DNA from: Seison nebaliae
Lineage: Eukaryota > Rotifera > Pararotatoria > Seisonacea > Seisonidae
Assembly: GCA_023231475.1 (NCBI GenBank)
Contig: JALJEE010001801.1
Span: 180,149 to 244,148 of the forward strand
DNA length: 64,000 bases
Direction: 5' to 3'
In this document: piece by piece, positions 10,433-21,680 of the stretch
Numbering within the stretch: the stretch's first letter is position 1
Layout of the letters: the number at the start of each line of letters is the position of its first letter
Translations under genes and position numbers: made by a program
The notes under the pieces: generated by a model
The model's database searches: none
What the model saw: only the letters and a program-made list of their open reading frames with translations
What the model was told of the DNA's origin: nothing

Positions 10433-13400
10433 CAAGACATAAACGCATAATTTTTAATTAATACACTAAAATTATAACAGTCATTACATGTGGAAAGAAA
10501 TGCAATTCCATTTCGAGAATAATTAAAGTCAACAACAGCAAAACTCATTTGAAAAATTCCTTCGACACATTTCCACGAGTGTCACCCATTTTTTTTTTCA
10601 AAAGAGCATTCGAATCGTTGTAGTGTTTGAATAAATTTTGAATTGAAATTAATTTTTTCCTTTATCATTACCTTATTTGGAAATAATATACGTTTTGAAT
10701 GAATAGTAATTAAAAATTAAAAAATTTTAAATTTAAATCGAATAGAAAGAACAAAGATTGATTATGTTTACGTAATATGTATGAAAATGTCTCTAGCTTT
10801 TGTTTTCGGTCTGAGGGTAGTTATGTCCAAAGAACCTTTTGCCCGCTCCAATTCACTCGAACAGAATCATTATTATGAATTCATAAAATTTCCTTTACGT
10901 AATCTTGTACGAATTCGAAAGAAAACCATTTTTTTCGTTATTATAACTTGGTTGAACGAGTAGAGATCGAACCGAATAAAAAGTGAGAAAAGAAGAAAAT
11001 CTTTTTCTTTTCGACAAATTTCTCGTTGGAGGAAAATAGAAGGAGAATTGAACGAAAACAAAAAAATGCATTGAACAATTGTCGATTTGATTACCAAAGA
11101 AAATTGGTTGGAAGTTAATTGGAAAATAAATAGAAATTTCAGTTCATGGGAGATATATCTTTCTATGTCAATCGACGAGTAAAAAGAGTAGATCAAATAG
11201 ATCGATCGAACTATATCGATGAATGATTCGATAGATTACTTGATGGATAGAAGAAGAGAAACTAACAGTAAGGAAAATTTAGTTAGGAACGAAAGATAAA
11301 TATATCAATTAATTTCATAATAAACTTCCGCTTTCTCCCCATCATCATTTGTTTTTTTTTGCTGATATAATCGTTGTGCATGATATGTCGATGGTTTAGA
11401 GAGATAATATTAATGAGAACTAACATATCCTTTTCTCACATTTATCCGATTAATAATTAAACTGTCATCAATGGAATATGAATGTGGAAAATTTCTAACG
11501 GATTCAAATTGAACAATTCTTCTTTTTCGTCATGTTCAAAAAAATTCAAATCATCTGAATTCATCGAACGTCATAGGTAGAGAAAGAATGAAGAAAAATT
11601 GATGTGTTCGAATTGCCGGAAAGATGTTCTAGTGTACTACTGGTGGTGGTAACGATGAAAAGATGGTTAATTCAAACGATTCATAAATCGAGTCAATTCC
11701 CCCTTTTTTAACTACTCATTTCTCACCATCAATTCTCCACTTACCATCAACGACACCGACGACTATAACGAGCGATATATAATGATAATGACGGAAAAGA
11801 GAATCGTGGTGAATAAGTTATAGTGAAATGAGAATATTAAGAGAATTGAATTACTTTCCGGAATTGTTTTTCTTTTTTCTAAAGCAGAATCATAGCGGAA
11901 ATAGGAAGAAACGAGTATTATGCGTCGGCAGTTCGATATGAAACATTAACAATTCTTTTTTTCTTTTTTCAAATCGAGTGAATGTGCAGCTGTTGCCTTA
12001 CCACATTCTCCCTCTTTCCATCCCCTCACATTCTCCATTCTTGTTCGAGAAAAGAAAGACGTGTGAGAATAAACAACTTAATAAATAATCAACTTGGACA
12101 TTTCGAGTGAAAAGTAGAATATCAAACAAAAAGTTCAGTATAACCAACTATGACGCATAACAGGAATAATCTTCACGTAAGTTCCATGTAATTTATTATA
12201 TTATATGTTATAATTATTTAAAATGAAACGTAATTCTTGTCAGTAACATATGTGGTAATAATCGTTTTTCCTAATCGGTTACTTCATGCAATTTCCACCA
12301 CATTGGCAGGGAAAATGAGATTGGAAAATTTCTAGGTATGTTCAGGTAAAAAATTCATTTTCCATCTATCGAAGTTGATGAGAAAATTTAGAAAAAGTTT
12401 TTTTTTACCATATTCTTGAAAATTGGATGATAAAGATAAAGTGGGAAAATAAAATGAATTTTATTCAAAAGAGAAAGAAAGAAGAAAATTATGGAATTCA
12501 TAATGAAACAGGATAAATGAATAAACAAACAATTATCATTATCATCATAATGGTCGTCATCGTGGTTGACAACACGGAAATATTTGGTGCGATCCTTATC
12601 GTTCGACGAACATCGATCAAAGGGGGAGAGCGTGGACGAAATAAGAAGTATGAATGAAAATGTGAAAGTTTATCATTCCTTTTCTGACTCATAGCAAATA
12701 CTGAGGCTTCATACGGACAACTTCTCTCAATCAAGGGAAATGTTACATATTCATAAAGGTAACATGTCGTACAAGTTGAACATGGGAACTAGTCTTTCAT
12801 CATAAACACTTCATCACAAGTCTAGTTCAGTTCACATTATGGTAACGGCGGAAAATGGAAAAACAACAAAAGAACACCAGAGGATGTATTAGGTATTAGG
12901 TAAAGAATAGAAAAAGTTGCAAGGTCAATTCAATTTGAAGAATTGAAATGAAGAGAAGAGTTTACGGACTTAATACTATGAAATTCCTCCACGAATTCCA
13001 CGACTGTGAATGAGAGAGAAGAAGAAGAAGTAGCCTATGTAAACTGCACTTACATTGCACATACTTCCCATCGAATACTATTCTACATAGAAATCATATT
13101 GGAACATTGGTTAAATGGTCATTTCGTCATGCCGAGAAAATTCCTCATTTTCATTATGGAAAATTCTTCATTCTCCATTATGAAAATTTCCTCCATGGCG
13201 AATTTTTCTTTTTTGCTAATCAATTCTCAGAATTTCCCATAAAAAATTGTTGAGAAAATTTGTAATTAGCAGAAATATAATTTTCTTGAATTATATTAAT
13301 ATAATTCATTCTAGCGTTTCTATAAACATATAAAAAAATTTTAAAAAGTTTGAGAAAAATTTTAAATGAGTAAATTGTCATAGAAAAAAAAGTGAGGAAT

Positions 13401-15161
13401 GAGAAAATTTCCATTTAAGTGTCTTAATATAATATTTTGAATTGTATGATGAAAAGACCGATAAGCCTTCCATCAACAAAACGACCATATGCATTTTGAT
13501 GGGAATTGTACATATCATACATGTATTATAATAAATATCTTCCACCATCATCATCATTATCATCATCAGTAATACAAGTTTATCTTGCTGTAGAAAAGGC
13601 AAGTCTGCTAAATGAAGATAGCCGAAGTAGCGGGCGCATAGACAGAATGAATGCAGACTTATGTACAACACGAAAGAGTGTGTCGAGTCATTTGATTTGG
13701 AGGGGGGAGAATATTGCAATAATCGTATTAAAATATTCATGTTGGAATAAAATGTAGAGAAACAATTAACTGTTGGAGAATGGAATGATGATGAGAGGAA
13801 AATAATATATTGTACGATAAAGAAGAAGAACAGAATTTGTTTATGGATCAGATATCTAATATCTTCTCTTCTATATCATCATTCCCTCCCGTATTTTCTA
13901 TCGGAGAATTATGTGCAGTCGATGAAAGAGAATGTTGAGAAGGATTGTATGAAAAATAAGACATGACTTTGTCTTTCATGATTCATCTTATGATATAATC
14001 ACTCGTAATTGTTTCAATGTAATTTTAATGTAAACGAATAGGAAGAGATAAATTAGTATTTCATGAATTAGTAACTGACTAAAGTGGAATGGATTCTCAG
14101 GAAATGATTGGAAATGGCATTGTGCACATACAAACGGATTTATACAAACAACTTTTATGGATATTCCCATTCTTTCCATATGGTGATGGAGAGTTGTAGA
14201 TGAATTTGTTGTATGAAAAAAAATTGGAAAACTTCTCAATTAATGGAATTTTCTTAATGTTCTTCTCAAAGATGAGATGGTATGTGAGATGGAAAAGAAA
14301 AATGAGAATTTGACGGTAATACTTCTTAATTTATATTAATGAGAAGAGATCGTAATCCTTTTGAACTATCATTCGTAAATCATATGAATGTATGATCGTA
14401 TCTTATCTGCCATCATTCAATGGTTTTTGATGGAATCATTACATTCTTTCACCACTTCTATGATCATTACTGGTACGGAAGGGAATGTTGAGTGATGACT
14501 AACAGTCGAGAATTAGTTGAATAGTTTCAATAACTCCATTCACAACGCGTCACCGTAAACAAGACAAATAAATCGTTCGGAGGTTAACAACAGAGCAACA
14601 TTCCCCCCCGCCGTCTGCCGAATTTTTGAGGGAAAGAAATTTAAAAAAAAATCTAATTGAAGAATGAGGAAATGCAAATGTTGGCAAAACCATAACTACC
14701 ATTTCCCCTCCAACTAATATCCTTTCCCCAGTCACTCCTCAACTTCACTTTCACTTAACTATGTGTTTGATGTCTTGATGGTTGTTCAGTTCCAATAAAT
14801 GATCATCCACCAACAGAACATCTTCTTCCAATTCGTTCGACATGTCTCACATCTATTCTTCAATTTGTTATTATTATGCTTCGTGGGTCGATGTGATGAT
14901 ATCGAATAAATATGGCGAGTAAGAGAAACGAGTTCACAATGTGAAATTCACATGATCAGGTTCGTACGAAGGGACTTATGGCAATAGAAAACAGGAAAAT
15001 TTGAATGGAATGTGTTGACAAGTTCCCTTCATTGCACATCCTCAGCAAGTTGAGAGAGAATCAAATAAAATAATCATTCGACACTGTAAAACCTCTGCCA
15101 TTACTTCTCACCATAAAACGGTTCATTTGTCTGTGTATGTATGTCATGCCATATGTATTAA

Positions 15162-15183
15162 CTATATACTATATAGTATATAG
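15162..15183. repeat. Perfect 22-bp palindrome
   Basis: The left arm is CTATATACTAT and the right arm is its exact reverse complement. It lies in non-coding DNA. Confidence 0.85.
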
Positions 15184-16203
15184 CTTATTATCTTTAAAAT
15201 AAACAATCGATAATGACGATCATCCTAATGAACCAGATGGGAATGAGTGGAAGGATAAGAATTCGCTCTAATTTACAGATGAAAGAACGGTCAGTTTGAC
15301 GAGAATTATTGGTGGGAAGGAGAGAAGAAAGTTGGAACTAATTAATTCCACCGATCAATTAATTTCATTCCCGTTCAGACTAAATAGAATAGTCATATTA
15401 GCGCTATGCAAGTGATTCGTGATTCAAATACATCGTGCATAATAAGACTCGATTCTCCTACACATTTTTACCTATTCATATGGAGTATTATTCGAAAATA
15501 GTAAAATGAACGAGTCTGACTAACAATTGCTAAATAAATCCAATAAAATAAATTAAAAAGATAAGAATTTATTATAAAATGAAAGAAAAAAATATAGAAT
15601 AAAAAATAATCTTTAAATGTAAGAAAAATGAACTTTATATTATAAAGTCGGAATGAAATTGGCAGAGAACTTCCTTTCATCAGAAAATAAATTAATATCA
15701 TTATTCATTATAATTTCCTTTCATCAGAAAACGGTATTACATAACAAATTTCTTCATTAAATGTAAGTTCCAATTGCCCCTTCTTTCACCGTTTTTCTCC
15801 ACCTTCCCACTCTACTTCAACTATCATCAAATCTAAATAAATGATAAGCAGATTGAAATTATTTAAAATACAGAAAAATTGTCAAAATCAGATTGTCAGA
15901 ATTCAATCATATGGAACAAATTCATTCCACAAATTAGAAATTTTTTTTTTATATTTCAGTTTGAAATTTATTTAACTTTCAAATATTTCGAGAATTGGTG
16001 AATTATATTGGAGAATCGTCTTTTTTGCCAGAAAATCATGATTCATACCTTTTCCTTTCCCCACGTTTTCTATGACGACGATGAAATTGAAGATGATGTC
16101 CAATGGAGATGATTATTGAGAAGAAGAAATTTAAATTTCGAGCTCTTCCTCACATGTTGAATAAAATAATAGATAATTTCTCTAGTTGACAGTGCATTCC
16201 GAG

Positions 16204-16683
16204 ATGGTCGAACCGACAAATATACGGACGTTGGGTATTCAAGATTTGAGAACTCTTCAGAATTCGGTGGAATTCGAAGTCACTTCTCTCAAACAGACTT
16301 ATACCACTTTTGCGACAGTTCAAGACAAATTGAAGAGATCAAAAATATGTTTAGAGGAATATACTGACAAGTTTCCTAACGAGAACCAAGCTTTGATTCC
16401 TCTCACTTCCAGTATTTATGCCAAAGGCAAATTTACGAATAAAGAGAGAATTCTTTTGGATGTAGGCGCTGGTTTTCGTATCGAGACCACCGTTCAACGT
16501 GGAATTGATCATATGGCACGTCGACTGAAAGTGGTGGAAGAGAAACGTTCAACTTTTTTCGAAGCCATTCAAAATAAAGTTGCACTCCGTCAAGAAATAA
16601 CGAAATGTTTAGAAGAGAAAGTTGCCAATCAACGAGCACTTCAACGGAAAATGGAAAAAGAACAAAAGAAACAAGTGAAATAA
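16204..16683 (+). CDS. PFDN5: Prefoldin subunit 5
   Basis: 159-residue alpha-type prefoldin subunit, close to the usual ~154 residues. In the hetero-hexameric prefoldin chaperone it helps deliver nascent actin and tubulin to the CCT chaperonin. An N-terminal coiled coil (about 15-55) is followed by the hallmark beta-hairpin region LIPLTSSIYAKGK and ILLDVGAGFRIET, then a C-terminal coiled coil ending in a Lys/Gln-rich tail. The first in-frame ATG is at 16204; an upstream TTG at 16186 in the same frame is not a plausible start. No intron is needed. AATAAA follows at about 16802. It heads a run of four plus-strand genes. Confidence 0.95.
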   Translation: MVEPTNIRTLGIQDLRTLQNSVEFEVTSLKQTYTTFATVQDKLKRSKICLEEYTDKFPNENQALIPLTSSIYAKGKFTNKERILLDVGAGFRIETTVQRGIDHMARRLKVVEEKRSTFFEAIQNKVALRQEITKCLEEKVANQRALQRKMEKEQKKQVK

Positions 16684-16959
16684 ATTTGAAAAAAGATCAA
16701 AATTATATAATTTGTCGATTTTAAACTATTTTCCACTTTGTCTCTCTCCTCCCCAAAAACGAACAATTCTTGTTTAAGAATTGAATTTGAGAATTTTCTA
16801 AAATAAAACGTTTTATTTTATATATATATCAATCTCTTTTTTTCCTTCTTTTCTTTCAGATTTTTTTTTTAATTTGAAAATTTTTGGAAAATTTTTTTAA
16901 AGAAATTTTTAAAATTTTCTCAATAATTTCAGATCTTTTTTCCATTTGCTTATGATAAG

Positions 16960-17436
16960 ATGGCGTATGAATTCAACGAGGATGATTTAACATATTACAA
17001 CGAATATGATGAGGAAGATGAGGAGGATGACGGTCTATTTTATGATGAGTATGAAGAGGATGGAGATCATCCTGACAATTTTGAACATCATCAGAATAAT
17101 GTGAAACAAAGTTGGATTTAAATTGAGTTAATAAAAATGAATTTCCTTCTTCCAGCAAGTAGGAAACGGTTGAACACAATGAAGAAGAAGAGATTGGACA
17201 CCAAATGTAATGAAGTATGGAAGATCTTGTCAAAGGAGACGCGACAACTAATCGATTCATTCATCGCTAAACAAATCATTCCAGACAGTCAATTATCGAA
17301 ACAACATTTGAGATTGTTGGCATTTTATTCGGGCGGCGATCAAACCATCTTTATATCATATACTCGATTAAAAGAAGATGAAGAAATTGAACTATTTGAT
17401 GAAATGTTTCGAGATCTTGACTTCTCTTACAGTTAG
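16960..17436 (+). CDS. Unrecognised small acidic/basic two-domain protein, 143 aa
   Basis: Two exons, 16960-17110 and 17156-17436, joined across a 45-nt GT-AG intron. The join restores one frame (Gln-Thr-Ser-Arg at the junction). The N-terminal 45 residues are extremely acidic and Tyr-rich (YYNEYDEEDEEDDG); a basic patch (SRKRLNTMKKKRLD) follows, then a helical C-terminal half (CNEVWKILSKETRQLIDSFI) ending in an acidic tail. I do not recognise a family. The intron lies at the acidic/basic boundary. It starts 276 bp after the prefoldin stop on the same strand. The terminal codons overlap a GTTAGT sequence that could act as another donor, so a longer isoform is possible. Confidence 0.65.
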
Positions 17437-17964
17437 TCTTTTTCTTCCTTTTGGAATTAGTTTCCGGAAATTTTATTTCAAAAAATTCTATTTGAAAAAA
17501 AAAAATGAATTTTTATTCATTTAATTAAATTTCACTTTTAATTAGTTAAAATTTTTATTATTTCTAATTTTATGTCAGTTCATCAATTTTTCTTCATTTT
17601 CAAACATATTTTTTTTTTAATTGCTACTTCTCATTTAATTTATGTTGTCCGTCGTGTATTTCATCAATTGTGATGTTGGACAAAAAAAATAATTTTTTTC
17701 CAATTATTTTGAAAAAAGTTAAAAATTATTCTGCATTAAATGTGAGCGTTAAAATTGGTTGAAAGTACACGTCATATTTGACCGTTGACAATTGTGGAAG
17801 AAGATGAATATAAAAATGGAAAGAAAAAAAATGGAAAATTCAAAAGCGCAAATTTTTAGAGTGAAATATTTTTCTTTTCATCAATCTTCATTCGTGTTAC
17901 ATTCACTCATATAATTTGAAGTTGATTTTTCATTCGTTCAATAATCTACATTGAGAGAGGAAGA
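17437..17964. other. AT-rich intergenic region
   Basis: About 530 bp with long T and A homopolymers and no open frame of note. It probably contains the 3' end of the 143-aa gene and the promoter of the following gene. Confidence 0.6.
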
Positions 17965-20681
17965 ATGGAGAAAAGGGAATTGATGATGAATCCGAAAAAG
18001 TTGTTATTGGGATCGATCTTGACGAGTTTGTTGAGAGTGGTTAATCGACAATATGCAAATCCAAATTTTGTGACAATATTTAGACGGCAACTTCGTGAAT
18101 CGATTCGGGAATTGGAAGATAATGGAGGGAATGATGATAATGATGACTCATGGAAATATAATTTATATCGTTTGAATGAACAATTAAATCGTCAAGTTAA
18201 ATTTTAAATTTATTTTTTGAATATTATTTAATTTTTTAGGAAGCGATATCGATTGGAGATGGTGATCGAACAGAATCATCTTCTCACATTAATGATAATA
18301 AGATGAATAAGAAGAAATATGAGGAAAAGAAGATGATTCGAACATCTTCTTCGTCGACGATAGAATGTGGAAGATCAATTGAAATTTTAGAAATTGTCGA
18401 ATTTCAATTGAATGAATGGAATAATTCAAATAGAAATTCCATTTTTAATGAGATTTCTAATAAAAAAGAAATTGTAAATGAATCGAATGATGAAGTATGT
18501 TTGTCTGAATTGGAAGAAAGAAAATTGAAGTCATTTGAAATGGGAGATGGAATTGAAAGGCCAATCTCAACGGAAAGTAAAATTGATGAGGAAAAAGAGA
18601 AAAAGGGCGCACAAATTCAAATTGGAGAAATGAATATTTCAAATAATCTCGATGATTATTGTCATTTGATTCATATGGAAACGGTAACGAATTCTGCTCA
18701 TACAATCTTCAAATCAAAAAAAGAAACGATGAAAAGAAAAGGAAGGAGAATGAGAAAGAATATGGAATCTACTCAGAACAGTTTGATACATCGACAGATA
18801 AAGAAGTTTGTCATTTCACTTATCCGTCAGAATGAGTTGGAAGAATTTGAACGTTTAAGACAGGAATTGCCATATGAATATAATATGGGGATGTATGAAC
18901 CTGTGCATGTGATGCCCACATCATTCTATACAACATCACTCAATGGAAATCGAACTAGTCACCCACATCTACATTTACATACACCACCACACACACATCT
19001 TCATCCACACCCACATCCACACACACACCCACCCCAGCACTATGTTCAATTTCAACAACAGCATCCACATCTTTTACAACATCTTCATCCACCACATCTC
19101 TATTTTCCACATGAACATTATTGTTATTTTCAACCTCCTTCACCACCAATACCACCACCACAACAACAACAACAACGACAACAATTCCACAATTTACATT
19201 TTCATCAAACACAACAAAACTTTCTCCAACAACAACAACAAATATTACATCACATTAATTTTCAACAACAACAACAACAACAACAACAATTCCATCAAAA
19301 CCTTCTAATGCAACAACAAAACCTTTTCCATTTCCAACAACAACAACAAGCACAATTTGAATATGAAACGAATTTCAATCAACAGAAAAATGAAGAAAAT
19401 CGACAATTGTCAAAGAATGGTCGTGGGAAAGAGAGAAATCGAATTCGAAAATCTCAAATTTTCCCTCCACAATTATTCGTGCCACAAACACAATTTGAGC
19501 CCACTATCATTCCATTTCCTTTCCCATCACTCCAACAAACATTTCAGTCAGATCAAATCGATGTGAATCTAGTTCAATTGGATGAGAATGTCGAACAATT
19601 TCATGATGAGAAAGTAAACGAGACTATAATTACTTCTCCCCATAAGTCAATAGAAGAGAGACATATTCTCCCAGAATTTTCCATACCTGTCATTCCAAAA
19701 TTGGATTATCAGAGTGATGGTGATAAAGAAAAGAATCGTTCAAATAATGATTTACCAATGATAATTACCGATCATAAACCGACATATTTTCGAAAGAATA
19801 TTAGTCTCATTGCTTCTCGTATGGTCATCATTTCATCATTTAATGACGAGGAGAATCATAAAATTCATCGCATTAGACATCCATATGTTAATATTGAATT
19901 TCATGTGAAATCGAAGACATTTCAATGTTTTGATCGTTTCATGAAAGAATTGGATCGATATGTATCATTAATGATGATAAAGAAAATGTTTGATCCATTC
20001 CTCATTTTCATAGGGAAACAAACAGAAGAAAAAATTAATTTACTCTTTCTCATTATCGGTCTCATTCTCGTTGAAAAGGAACGAACAATCACTTCCAATC
20101 ATTCCCATTATTTGTGGGAGTTTCATTTACTTTCTCAACGACAGCAACATTTCCAATTAAGTAAGCTTAAGATTATTTATCAAATTATTGAAAAAATGCC
20201 ACGAAATGACTCACTAGTCATAGTAACTGAACCACCAAATTTTAGGACATTCGTAGGCAAATGTATAGTAATTTCAAGGAGGACGTCATACCTTCGACGA
20301 TCATATCCTCATCTCCCATTGAAATATTCTCCAAACGAACTTTCCATTCCACTTACTACTATTAAGTCAATTGAAAATGATCTAACAAATTTAGATAGTT
20401 CTATCGATCTCTCTTTTCTTGATTCGGACGTGGAAGAAAAGAAGAAAAATGAAGAGAAGAAATTGAGGGAATCTAATTCGAATTCCACTTTAACTTCTCA
20501 TAAAATTCTTAAGTGTCCCAATTCCACATTATCTCCTTCTTCATATACTTCTAATATGGACACCTTCCAATATTCATATATTTCTCATATTAATAATACA
20601 TCAATCGAAGATACAATAAATGAGATTTGTCATCACATCGATGAGATTCTCTCTTTCTTCCAAAGTTTCCAAGATAAATAA
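17965..20681 (+). CDS. Unrecognised large Gln/His/Pro-rich protein, about 890 aa
   Basis: Two exons, 17965-18195 and 18240-20681, with a 44-nt GT-AG intron at phase 0 (junction Arg-Gln/Glu-Ala). I do not recognise the family. The N-terminus (about 10-50) is helical (LLLGSILTSLLRVVNRQY, FVTIFRRQLRESIREL). A basic segment lies near residue 240 (MKRKGRRMRKN). It is followed by a His/Pro repeat zone (PHPHPHTHPP) and several Gln runs of 5-9 with interspersed His and Phe, typical of prion-like or transcription-regulator disordered regions. The C-terminal 330 residues look folded in part, with a hydrophobic stretch (LLFLIIGLILV) that could be a buried helix or a membrane segment. It may be a nuclear regulator, but that is only a guess from composition. 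CA-rich codons in the His/Pro region give open shadow frames on both strands. Confidence 0.7.
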
Positions 20682-21009
20682 CCAAATATTTGATTTATAA
20701 TCATTTCTTATAAATGAATTTTTCCACTTTTTATGTATCATCTTCTCTCACAATTAAGTTCCCAATTATGTATAATTTTATTTTAAATTATTATTTTAAA
20801 CAAAATTTAAATTATAAAAGCGTTACCGATTATTATTGTTAGAATTACTCATTTCACAATTGTGTGTCGATGGTTAAAATCAGTTCGAAAACATTTAAGC
20901 TTACTCTTTAAAATCAGTGAAAATTTCACATTATTTCCAAATTATTTTTCTCATGTCCAAGTGAGATTACCTCCTTAACTAACAACTAAAGTGCTAGCAA
21001 TTTTGTACG
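20682..21009. other. AT-rich intergenic spacer
   Basis: About 330 bp between two same-strand genes; no coding sequence seen. Confidence 0.6.
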
Positions 21010-21357
21010 ATGATCGATGATGAATTAAATTGGGATCTCGACAATGCGATTGGTGAATTCCTCAATTGCTCTTCAAGTTCGTCATCTTGTCCGTCGGAAT
21101 GTGGAGAAGAAATAATAAAGGATCTATCGATTACCCAAGTGGATGAAACGGGAAAAACGGATAATGAGAAAGTTTATCGTCGTTTGAGTTCATATAATCA
21201 TTATCATTTGACGATACCGGAGGGGAAAAGAGAAGAATTATTGAGAATTCCCAAAATGAAAAAAACTGCAATTTCTAAGAAGTTGAACGAGAATTTCTCA
21301 TTTAGAAATGTTGAAGAATTCGTGTCAAACTATTATAAAATCTATTATTCCATCATC

Positions 21358-21392
<35 letters not shown>

Positions 21393-21651
21393 CGACAATA
21401 ATAATAATAATAATTTAGATTTAAAAAAAAGATTTGATCATTTGAAAATGTATAATGGTGGACCAACGTATAAGAGTAAAGTTATGGTGAGAAAAGAAAA
21501 TTCTCAAAGTTTCTCCGATATCGTTTTCGTGAAAAGAACGGTCAATGATTCCATCAAATTGATGAATGTGATAAGTGTTTATAAGTTTAATGATAAGACT
21601 CACGATCAATTAGTGTTTGAGAAAAGACGAAAATCATATCATCATTGTTAA
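21010..21651 (+). CDS. Unrecognised protein with Asn tract, 213 aa
   Basis: Intronless ORF from the ATG at 21010. I do not recognise the family. It starts acidic (MIDDELNWDLDNAIGEF), has a Ser/Cys-rich patch (SSSSSSCPSECGEE), a basic middle, an 18-20-residue Asn run encoded by AAC/AAT repeats (about 21357-21414), and a basic C-terminus with a YKSKVMVRKENSQSF segment and a KRRKSYHHC end. A polyadenylation signal AATAAA is at about 21671. Its stop codon is 29 bp from the stop of the convergent convertase gene, so the two transcripts must overlap or nearly overlap at their 3' ends. Confidence 0.65.
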
Positions 21652-21680
21652 TTTGTATTTATTTTGAAAAAATAAAATTT
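21652..21680. terminator. Shared 3' region of two convergent genes
   Basis: Between the two stop codons there is a TTTATT (AATAAA on the minus strand) at about 21658 for the convertase. AATAAA on the plus strand follows at about 21671 for the 213-aa gene. The polyadenylation signals of both genes are therefore packed into roughly 20 bp. Confidence 0.6.

Larger units (their letters stand above)
9103..16203. other. Seven-kilobase stretch without a supportable gene
   Basis: Only short open frames occur here and none has recognisable protein character. The region contains a CA microsatellite (about 10048-10097), closely spaced palindromes at 10384-10409 and 10114-10132 relative to the same AT-rich block (the second at 10414-10432), another palindrome at 15162-15183, and AT-rich unique sequence. 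It could hold 5' exons, enhancers of the flanking genes or unrecognised non-coding RNAs. I see no tRNA or rRNA sequence. Confidence 0.5.

Noticed and set aside
10873-11196. 107-codon minus-strand frame
   Set aside because: Random Phe/Ile/Ser-rich composition with no splice context or recognisable motif.
12498-12734. 78-codon minus frame with a hydrophobic end
   Set aside because: The hydrophobic tail comes from an ATG/ATC repeat; no homologue or splice support.
13378-13757. 120-codon minus and 83-codon plus overlapping frames
   Set aside because: They overlap each other on opposite strands and contain Met/Ser runs from a CAT/ATC repeat; no protein features.
18943-19308. 121-codon frame rich in Ile, His, Asn (and an antisense Val-rich frame)
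   Set aside because: By-product of the CA-rich codons of the Gln/His/Pro-rich protein read in other frames.
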